Source: Candidatus Kapaibacterium sp. (GTDB lineage Bacteria > Bacteroidota > Ignavibacteria > Kapaibacteriales > UBA961). Taken from it: a stretch of DNA of 14,295 nt. Where the stretch lies: positions 1-14,295 of the forward strand of contig JALRHN010000039.1 in NCBI GenBank assembly GCA_023259575.1, in the 5' to 3' direction. Shown piece by piece: positions 8,616-14,295 of the stretch. A program made the position numbers and the translations under genes. The notes under the pieces were generated by a model. It saw nothing but the letters and a program-made list of their open reading frames with translations, was not told the origin of the DNA and did not search any database. Within the stretch, counting starts at the first letter, position 1; every line of letters begins with the position of its first letter.

Positions 8616-8650
8616 TTGACACGTTGCCTGACATCAATTCCCTATTTTTG
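8616..8650 (+). promoter_or_regulatory. Promoter candidate for the DEAD-box helicase
   Basis: TTGACA (8616-8621) is followed after 21 bases by TATTTTTG (8643-8650), an exact TAnnTTTG -7 element. A second TTG at 8624-8626 lies 16 bases upstream of the same -7 box. Spacing is slightly off the usual range for either upstream box, but the combination is the best promoter in the window. Transcription would begin near 8657, giving a leader of about 125 bases. Confidence 0.5.
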
Positions 8651-8656
8651 TACTTG

Positions 8657-8782
8657 CGCTCCATTGCTTTGTGAAAAACTCAGAAATCGTTAAAGGCATA
8701 TGCCTGCAGTTTTCACTCCTCATGATATCCGCCTAGCTATTGCAGCGCCCACGATTTTTATCCATCGTCCACAAAGGAACGA
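8657..8782 (+). promoter_or_regulatory. Structured 5' leader of the helicase gene
   Basis: The approximately 125-base leader is richer in G+C (about 45% by hand count) than the surrounding DNA. GTGAAAAACT (8671-8680) pairs with AGTTTTCAC (8708-8716) as a 9-base-pair stem with one bulged A, enclosing a loop that contains the palindrome GGCATATGCC (8695-8704). The ATG of a small upstream ORF (8700) lies inside that palindrome. DEAD-box helicase genes in several bacteria have long regulatory leaders, for example in cold response. A regulatory role here is inference; no known RNA family is recognised. Confidence 0.4.
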
Positions 8783-8786
8783 ATGA
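8700..8786 (+). CDS. Possible 28-residue upstream ORF overlapping the helicase start (ATGA)
   Basis: This short frame begins MPAVFTPHDIRLAIAAP and ends RPQRNE. Its stop codon TGA overlaps the helicase start codon as ATGA (8783-8786), the classic arrangement for translational coupling. Its own start sits in a hairpin loop and palindrome of the leader, and no clear Shine-Dalgarno sequence precedes it. The product resembles nothing I know. It may be a real leader peptide whose translation controls the helicase, or a chance open frame; 28 codons is short enough for chance. Confidence 0.3.
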   Translation: MPAVFTPHDIRLAIAAPTIFIHRPQRNE

Positions 8787-10279
8787 ATTTTTCTGAAATA
8801 GCTTTGAGCCCTGAAATACAGAAGGCCATCGAAGCTGAAGGATATACACAGCCTACACCAATACAGGCTAAAGCTATACCCGAAGTATTAAACGGTCGAG
8901 ATCTGATTGGATGTGCACAGACAGGAACCGGAAAAACAGCAGCATTTGCACTCCCAATTTTAGAATTGCTTTTATTAGACCAACCTGTTCATAAAGTTCA
9001 TCATAAAGGTGATAGACAGAAACGCTCTAATACCCCAATAAGGGCTTTGATATTATCTCCAACTCGAGAATTAGCTCAGCAAATTGGCGATAGTTTTGAT
9101 TCTTATGGTAGATATACTGGCCTTAAAAACACCGTAATTTATGGTGGTGTTTCTCAGGGCAAACAAATGCAAGCATTACGTTATGGTGTAGATATTTTAG
9201 TAGCCACTCCTGGACGTCTTCTTGACTTAATGAATCAACGAATTGTATCTCTAAATGAAGTAGAAATTGTAGTTCTTGATGAAGCAGATCATATGCTTGA
9301 TATGGGATTTATAATCGATATTAAAAAGATTATTTCTACTTTACCCGAAAAAAGACAGTCCTTACTCTTTAGTGCAACAATGCCATCTGAAATAGCAAAA
9401 CTTGCTCAACAGATGCTTAAAGATCCTGTAAAAGTTCAAGTGGCTGCAATTTCTTCAGCCGCTGAACCAGTTGAACAACAAGTATATTTTATTGATAGAA
9501 AATATAAAACTTCATTATTATTAAGAATGCTTGATACTTTACCAATGACTTCTGTTTTAGTATTTTCTAGAACAAAGCATGGTGCAGATAGATTAACAAA
9601 AGAATTAAATAAATCTGGCGTTCCAGCTGAAGCAATTCATGGAGATAAAGCCCAAACTGCGCGTCAAAGAGCTTTAAATAGGTTCAAAGAAAGACGCTCA
9701 CGAGTATTGGTAGCTACAGATATTGCAGCACGTGGAATCGATGTTGAAGAATTACCATATGTTGTAAATTATGATATGCCAGATGCAGCCGAAACATATG
9801 TCCATAGAATTGGCCGTACAGGACGTGCTGGATTAAAAGGGACAGCAATTTCTTTCTGTGCAAATGATGAGCGCGATACATTAAGACATATCAAAAGGAT
9901 TGTTGGTAATAATGCTATTACCGTAAAAACTCCAGATTCTTTACCTGCTTGGACACCAAGAGATCCCTCTGATTATCCAGAGCCTAAAGTTATTAAGGCA
10001 GGTAAACATGAGTTTATTCCTGCTTTTCAAGCTCCTATTAAACCTTTAAGCAAAGCTGGTTCTGCTGTGCAATCTATCCTTAAAGATACATCGCACAGTA
10101 AAAAGTCAAAAGCCGTACATGAAGATTCATATGATATCGAGCAATTAATGAATAAGAAAGAAAAAAAATCACTTTCTATTTCTGAATCAATTGCTCTAAA
10201 ATTAAAAGCCGAAGGTGTAGATTATAATATTATTATTCGGGCAACCGGAATCAGCAAAGATGTGCTCATTAAATTATAA
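8783..10279 (+). CDS. DEAD-box ATP-dependent RNA helicase (RhlE-like)
   Basis: This RNA helicase probably unwinds RNA duplexes during ribosome assembly, mRNA decay or cold adaptation. All core motifs are present: the Q motif (F3, then GYTQPTPIQ 20-28), Walker A AQTGTGKT (45-52), PTRELA (93-98), TPGR (142-145), DEAD (166-169), SAT (197-199), ATDIAARGID (311-320) and HRIGRTGRAG (341-350). The linear order and spacing match RhlE/DeaD-type enzymes. The C-terminal extension (about 375-498) is divergent and partly basic. Its last about 35 residues (ending YNIIIRATGISKDVLIKL) look like a small helix-turn-helix. Unlike most genes here it has a modest ribosome site, AAAGGA (8773-8778), 4 bases before the ATG. 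A 28-codon upstream frame overlaps its start. An intrinsic terminator follows 28 bases after the stop, so it is probably monocistronic. RhlE versus CsdA/DeaD cannot be settled by reading. Confidence 0.93.
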   Translation: MNFSEIALSPEIQKAIEAEGYTQPTPIQAKAIPEVLNGRDLIGCAQTGTGKTAAFALPILELLLLDQPVHKVHHKGDRQKRSNTPIRALILSPTRELAQQIGDSFDSYGRYTGLKNTVIYGGVSQGKQMQALRYGVDILVATPGRLLDLMNQRIVSLNEVEIVVLDEADHMLDMGFIIDIKKIISTLPEKRQSLLFSATMPSEIAKLAQQMLKDPVKVQVAAISSAAEPVEQQVYFIDRKYKTSLLLRMLDTLPMTSVLVFSRTKHGADRLTKELNKSGVPAEAIHGDKAQTARQRALNRFKERRSRVLVATDIAARGIDVEELPYVVNYDMPDAAETYVHRIGRTGRAGLKGTAISFCANDERDTLRHIKRIVGNNAITVKTPDSLPAWTPRDPSDYPEPKVIKAGKHEFIPAFQAPIKPLSKAGSAVQSILKDTSHSKKSKAVHEDSYDIEQLMNKKEKKSLSISESIALKLKAEGVDYNIIIRATGISKDVLIKL

Positions 10280-10307
10280 GCTTTCTTGCATGCTTTTTAA
10301 ATACATT

Positions 10308-10346
10308 GTCCCCAAACAAATAGATATTTTTTTGGGGACTTTTTTT
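10308..10346 (+). terminator. Intrinsic terminator of the helicase gene
   Basis: GTCCCCAAA (10308-10316) pairs perfectly with TTTGGGGAC (10331-10339). After one C-T mismatch the stem continues with three A-T pairs, leaving a 6-base loop (TAGATA). A run of seven T (10340-10346) follows directly. It lies 28 bases after the helicase stop and should end that transcript before the outer-membrane protein gene. In the reverse direction the stem is followed by no T-run of note, so it is likely one-way. Confidence 0.88.
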
Positions 10347-10432
10347 GCTATACTTTTATCCACTATTAACTAAGCTAATACGTCCAAGCACAGTTATTAT
10401 TAGTAAAGCCTTAATCACTCTATTTTTTCTAT

Positions 10433-13363
10433 ATGTTTAAAACATTCAACATTTTCATTGTACTTTGTGTAACAACGTTTAGTATCGCATTTTCACAAAC
10501 TGGTAATACTGTCAGAGGGGTAATTATAGACAGTACATCTAAATCTGCAATTCCCGGTGTAAGAGCCCAACTTTTGAAACAATCAGACGAGAGTTTTGTA
10601 TCAGGTGCGATTAGTGATCGTTCTGGTATCTTTTTACTTAAAAATGTTCCTTCAGGACAATATACTCTTCAACTTCAATCAATTGGTTATGCTAAGTATA
10701 GCAAGAACTTAACTATTTCTGGAAATAATGATACTGTCAAAATTGGCACAATTCGATTAGGGACATTGGGTTATTTAACAGATGAAGTTGAGGTAACTGC
10801 AATTGCGAATCGAGTAGAGTTAAAAGGTGATACTACAGAATTTAGTGCAAATAGTTTTAAAACAGATAAGAATGCTACAGCTGAAGATTTGGTTAGAAAA
10901 CTTCCTGGAATGGAGGTTGATGCAAGTGGAACTGTAAAATCTCAAGGAGAGCAGGTTAGAAGAGTTCTTGTAGATGGAAAACCTTTTTTTGGTACTGATC
11001 CAAGTGCTGCTCTCAAAAATTTACCAGCAGAAGTTATCGATAAAGTACAAAGTTTTGATGCAATGAGTGATCAAGCTGCATTTACCAAGTTTGACGATGG
11101 AGATAGGACTAAAACGCTGAATATTGTTATGCGATCTGATAAGAAGAATGGTCAATTTGGAAAATTATATGCCGGATATGGAAATCAAGATAGATATACG
11201 CTTGGTGGCAATGTTAATATGTTTAATGGTGATAGAAGAATTTCTGTTATTGCAATGAGTAATAATATCAATCAACAAAATTTTTCTATTCAAGATATAT
11301 TAGGTGCAGTTGGTGGTGGGAATAATCCAATGATGCAAAGAATGGGAAGTATGATGCGCGCTTTTGGAGGTAATTCTGGAGGCTCTAGAATGGGTGGAAT
11401 GATGCGTGGAATGGGCGGTGGAGGTGGAGGTAGTAGCGTTGGAGATTTTCTGGTTGGACAAAGTGACGGAATAACCCAGGCTCATGCGATTGGTATTAAT
11501 TATTCAGATTCTTGGGCAAAAGGACTTAGTACTTCTGGTAGTTACTTTGTTAATTATAGCGATAATAACTCTAATCAAAACATTAATAGACTTTATTTTT
11601 TGGGTGATACAACTACTCAAAATAATGTTCAGAATAATATTAATCAGTCATTAACAGGTAATCATCGCTTTAATTTTAGGATGGATTATACAATTGATTC
11701 TATGAATTCTATTACCTTTCAACCACAATTGTCTTTCCAAACAACTGAAAAAAAGTATAGCTCTGCAAATAATACCGTCGATTCTTATAATCTACCAGTA
11801 AATAGTTCTAATACGTTTACAAATACAGACAATAATGGATATAATGGTAGTATGGATCTATCATATCGTCATAGATTTATGACTGATGGTCGTACAGTAT
11901 CAGCTACTGTTAAAATTGGAAGTAGTACAAATAATGGTTCTGGTAAAAACGATGCTATCAATCAATTTTATACAACGTTGCAACAAGCTTTTACCGATAC
12001 ATTAAAACAAGATATGCCAACCGAAGGTAATGGCAAAAATGCCAATACTAATATTGTTTATACCGAACCTATTCATAAAGATGGAATTCTTCAATTTGGA
12101 TATTCATATGCTATAAATGAAAATACCAATGATAAAAAAATCTATGATTTTGATCCTATCACAGAAACCTATTCAATATTAAATACTCGACTTTCTAATA
12201 ATTCTATAAGCACATATAGCACTCAAAGACCAGGCATCACCTATAAGTATAATTTTGATCAGTTCACTAATTTATCTATTGGTATTGATTATCAATCTGC
12301 CAAATTAACCGTTGACCAATCCTATCCTACTAGTTTTTCTGATACAAAAACATTCAATGATATTTTACCTTCTATCACCTATTCTATGCGAAATGGCTTT
12401 ACAAGCAATACTCGCTTTAGTTATAGAGCTTCTACAAATCAACCTTCATTAAATCAATTGCAGAATGTGATAGATAATTCCGACCCAGTACGTTTAACAG
12501 TTGGAAATCCAAATCTTGTTCAAGAATATACTCATCAAATCAGCGGAAATTATGGCACATTTAATATGATGAGTGGTACTGCTTTCTTTACAATGGTTAA
12601 TGTTGGGATAACAAATAATAAGATTACAAATTCATCTTTTATCGCTTCTGGTGATACTATTTTGCCTGGAGGAATTCGTTTAGGTAATGGGTCGCAATTA
12701 ACCTCTCAGATCAATATCGATGGAGCATGGAATGCTAGTACATTTCTTACATATACATTCCCCATCGAGCCAATTTCTGGAGCAAAGCTTAATACTAGTT
12801 TTAATATAGGTGGTATTTTTTCTAGAACCCCTACTTTAATAAATGGTGCCAGAAATGAAGCTGATAATATTGCATTCACCCCTTCATTAGCTTTTGCAAG
12901 TAATATTAGTGAGAATCTAGACTTCTCCTTATCGTGGAGAACTGCATATACGATAGTTCAGAATTCAATCAGAAGCGAATTAAATAATAATTATTCTATT
13001 CATAATCTGTATGCTCGTTTGAATTATGTGTTTTGGGGCGGTTTTGTCCTTAATGGTGATTTTACATATACAATTAATAATGGACTTTCTGGAAATCTAA
13101 ATACTACTATTCCTTTATTAAGTTTAGGTATTGGTAAACGTTTTTGGAATGATGATGCTGAAATTAAAGTCTCTGTTTATGATGCATTAAATCAAAATCA
13201 AAGTATTTCAAGAAATGTTACAGCAAATTATATTGAAGACACAAAAACAAATGTTTTACAAAGATATTTCCTTTTGAATTTCACTTATAATTTACGCGCA
13301 TTTAATGCAAGCAATGCAAAACCATCTGGTGGTATGCCACCAATGCCTATGCCAGGACATTAA
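10433..13363 (+). CDS. Outer-membrane beta-barrel protein with carboxypeptidase-regulatory-like N-domain (TonB-receptor-like)
   Basis: The 976-residue product is typical of large outer-membrane proteins of the FCB group (OMP_b-brl_3 / SusC-like). A signal peptide covers about residues 1-21 (ending AFSQ). Residues about 26-110 form a carboxypeptidase-D regulatory-like beta-sandwich (VRGVIIDSTSKSAIPGVRAQ, later the GIFLLKNVPSGQYTLQLQSIG strand). A plug-like region (about 115-240) contains ATAEDLVRKLPGMEVDASG and RRVLVDGKPFFGTDP. The rest is a beta-barrel of alternating aromatic and polar strands, rich in Asn, Ser and Thr, ending in RYFLLNFTYNLRAF. Two oddities are a Met/Gly-rich loop at about residues 300-335 and a Pro/Met tail (GGMPPMPMPGH) after the last strand. 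The substrate is unknown. There is no partner SusD-like gene. No clear promoter or Shine-Dalgarno sequence is seen in the 153-base upstream gap, which otherwise holds the helicase terminator. The reactivation-domain gene starts 15 bases after its stop. Confidence 0.85.
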   Translation: MFKTFNIFIVLCVTTFSIAFSQTGNTVRGVIIDSTSKSAIPGVRAQLLKQSDESFVSGAISDRSGIFLLKNVPSGQYTLQLQSIGYAKYSKNLTISGNNDTVKIGTIRLGTLGYLTDEVEVTAIANRVELKGDTTEFSANSFKTDKNATAEDLVRKLPGMEVDASGTVKSQGEQVRRVLVDGKPFFGTDPSAALKNLPAEVIDKVQSFDAMSDQAAFTKFDDGDRTKTLNIVMRSDKKNGQFGKLYAGYGNQDRYTLGGNVNMFNGDRRISVIAMSNNINQQNFSIQDILGAVGGGNNPMMQRMGSMMRAFGGNSGGSRMGGMMRGMGGGGGGSSVGDFLVGQSDGITQAHAIGINYSDSWAKGLSTSGSYFVNYSDNNSNQNINRLYFLGDTTTQNNVQNNINQSLTGNHRFNFRMDYTIDSMNSITFQPQLSFQTTEKKYSSANNTVDSYNLPVNSSNTFTNTDNNGYNGSMDLSYRHRFMTDGRTVSATVKIGSSTNNGSGKNDAINQFYTTLQQAFTDTLKQDMPTEGNGKNANTNIVYTEPIHKDGILQFGYSYAINENTNDKKIYDFDPITETYSILNTRLSNNSISTYSTQRPGITYKYNFDQFTNLSIGIDYQSAKLTVDQSYPTSFSDTKTFNDILPSITYSMRNGFTSNTRFSYRASTNQPSLNQLQNVIDNSDPVRLTVGNPNLVQEYTHQISGNYGTFNMMSGTAFFTMVNVGITNNKITNSSFIASGDTILPGGIRLGNGSQLTSQINIDGAWNASTFLTYTFPIEPISGAKLNTSFNIGGIFSRTPTLINGARNEADNIAFTPSLAFASNISENLDFSLSWRTAYTIVQNSIRSELNNNYSIHNLYARLNYVFWGGFVLNGDFTYTINNGLSGNLNTTIPLLSLGIGKRFWNDDAEIKVSVYDALNQNQSISRNVTANYIEDTKTNVLQRYFLLNFTYNLRAFNASNAKPSGGMPPMPMPGH

Positions 13364-13367
13364 TTCT

Positions 13368-13373
13368 GGAGGG
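13368..13373 (+). promoter_or_regulatory. Strong Shine-Dalgarno site (GGAGGG) of the MetH reactivation-domain gene
   Basis: GGAGGG lies 5 bases before the ATG at 13379, in the 15-base gap after the outer-membrane protein stop (13361-13363). It is the only strong ribosome site in the window: the starts at 222, 1590, 2750, 3537, 5768 and 10433 show none. It decides the start of the downstream gene and fits translation from the outer-membrane protein mRNA. Confidence 0.8.
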
Positions 13374-13378
13374 AATTC

Positions 13379-14295
13379 ATGAGCTATAGTCCAACTATTC
13401 CTACTACATTTGATATATGCGTTTTTGAAGATATTTCTCTTCAAGAAATCTCAGCATATATTGATTGGTCTCCCTTTTTTCTTTCTTGGGAATTAAAAGG
13501 AAAATATCCTGCAATTCTACACGATGAGATATATGGCAAAGAAGCACAGCAATTATTTGATGATGCACAACAATTATTATTACAATTAATTGAATCTAAA
13601 AGACTTAAAGCTAATGGAGTATGCAGAATTTTTCCTGTTAATTCCATTAATGATGATGATATAGAGATTTATACAGATGACTCAAGAACATCTGTTTTAA
13701 CAACACTGCATTTTTTAAGACAACAGAATCAAAAAGCTAGTAATCAGCCTAATCTGTGTCTGGCTGACTTTATTGCTCCTAAACAGTCTAATATCAAAGA
13801 TTATATGGGTGCTTTTGTTGTATCTGCCGGACATCATTGCGATGAAATTTGCAAAGAATATGAATTAGCAAATGATGATTATTCATCCATTCTTGTTAAG
13901 GCAATTGCCGATAGACTTGCCGAAGCAGCTGCCGAATGGCTTCATGATAAAGTGAGAAAAGATATTTGGGGATATGATAAAAAACAGCTTGATAATCAAC
14001 AATTAATAGAAGAGTTTTATCAAGGTATTAGGCCTGCACCTGGCTATCCTGCATGTCCTGATCATACAGAAAAATCAACATTATTTTCTTTAGTTCGGGC
14101 AAGTGAACATACAGGTATTACATTGACAGAAAGTTATGCAATGATGCCCGCAGCTTCTGTTAGTGGTTGGTATTTTGCGCATCCACAAAGTCAATATTTT
14201 GGATTAGGTAAAATTCAGCAAGATCAAGTAATCGATTATGCAAGAAGAAAGCAACAATCTTTAGAATATATCACTAAGTGGTTACAACCAGTGAT
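13379..14295 (+). CDS. Stand-alone SAM-binding reactivation domain of methionine synthase (C-terminal half of a split MetH; partial at window edge)
   Basis: The frame is open from ATG 13379 to the right edge (305 codons visible). It reads as the fifth domain of cobalamin-dependent methionine synthase, which binds S-adenosylmethionine and, with a flavodoxin-type reductant, rescues the enzyme when its cobalamin oxidises to cob(II)alamin. Family signatures are YIDWSPFFLSWELKGKYP (27-44), NDDDIEIYTDDSR (91-103), LADFIAPK (128-135), DDYSSILVKAIADRLAEA (166-183), the SAM motif R218-x-x-P-G-Y223 in GIRPAPGYPACPDHTEK, MMPAASVSGWYFAHP (255-269), QDQVIDYARRK (281-291) and the near-terminal WLQPV. In E. 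coli the matching domain ends about ten residues further on, so nearly all of it is here. No catalytic motif is lost. The strong GGAGGG site and the start at the linker residue support ATG 13379. The 929-residue partner is encoded at 5768-8557. Such stand-alone domains are known from Thermotoga (TM0269). Confidence 0.93.
   Translation, partial: MSYSPTIPTTFDICVFEDISLQEISAYIDWSPFFLSWELKGKYPAILHDEIYGKEAQQLFDDAQQLLLQLIESKRLKANGVCRIFPVNSINDDDIEIYTDDSRTSVLTTLHFLRQQNQKASNQPNLCLADFIAPKQSNIKDYMGAFVVSAGHHCDEICKEYELANDDYSSILVKAIADRLAEAAAEWLHDKVRKDIWGYDKKQLDNQQLIEEFYQGIRPAPGYPACPDHTEKSTLFSLVRASEHTGITLTESYAMMPAASVSGWYFAHPQSQYFGLGKIQQDQVIDYARRKQQSLEYITKWLQPV

Noticed and set aside
11300..11485. Antisense ORF rich in Ser, His and Thr
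   Set aside because: It is the shadow of the Met/Gly-rich coding segment on the other strand (GGN codons reading as Ser/Thr/His). It has no start signal or homology.
8558..13378. Insertion sequence or transposon interrupting metH
   Set aside because: There is no transposase, no terminal inverted repeat and no target duplication. The two intervening genes are ordinary housekeeping and surface genes.
13541..13590. Short direct repeat (gcacagcaattatt / gcacaacaattatt)
   Set aside because: It encodes AQQL twice in a helix whose counterpart in other MetH has a similar A-x-x-L spacing. It is a coding coincidence, not a repeat element.
13441..13647. Minus-strand ORF with repeated Asn-Cys runs
   Set aside because: It lies entirely opposite the MetH reactivation domain, whose frame is clearly coding. 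The Cys/Asn repeats mirror the Gln/Leu codons there.

Overview
The window is AT-rich and most genes start without a Shine-Dalgarno sequence. It has several gene starts next to a TAnnTTTG element (the -7 box of Bacteroidota-type promoters) and a SusC/TonB-receptor-like outer-membrane protein with an N-terminal carboxypeptidase-regulatory-like domain. These features point to the Bacteroidota/Chlorobiota (FCB) group; I cannot name a genus from sequence alone.

Layout. Bases 1-221 hold the start of a probable divergent minus-strand gene and the promoter region of a two-gene plus-strand unit: a PLP-dependent cystathionine beta-synthase with two C-terminal CBS domains (222-1583) and, 6 bases later, a CrtZ-type beta-carotene hydroxylase (1590-2045). 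This unit meets, with no spacer, a minus-strand three-gene unit of exported proteins that runs from 5631 down to 2046: an S9A prolyl oligopeptidase, an M15 peptidase and a DUF4412-like secreted protein. Divergent from that unit is metH (5768-8557), encoding the homocysteine, folate, cap and cobalamin domains of cobalamin-dependent methionine synthase. It then stops. A DEAD-box RNA helicase follows (8783-10279), preceded by a structured leader with a small upstream ORF, and ends in a clear intrinsic terminator (10308-10346). Next comes a 976-residue outer-membrane beta-barrel protein (10433-13363). Just 15 bases after its stop, behind the strongest ribosome binding site in the window, a reading frame opens at 13379 and runs off the right edge. 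It encodes the missing SAM-binding reactivation domain of MetH.

The main observation is therefore a methionine synthase split into two separately translated genes that are 4.8 kb apart, with a helicase and an outer-membrane protein between them. From the E. coli MetH sequence as I remember it, the break falls in the linker between the cobalamin domain and the reactivation domain. The last residue of the first protein (W929) and the first residues of the second (MSYSP) can be joined to give a normal linker with essentially nothing missing. I see no transposase, terminal inverted repeat or target duplication at the seams. Because of the terminator between them, the two halves are probably on different transcripts, and the reactivation half is likely translated from the outer-membrane protein mRNA.

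Metabolically, CBS and MetH compete for homocysteine: transsulfuration to cystathionine versus remethylation to methionine. The other genes (carotenoid hydroxylase, peptidases, helicase, outer-membrane protein) have no evident link to that pathway.
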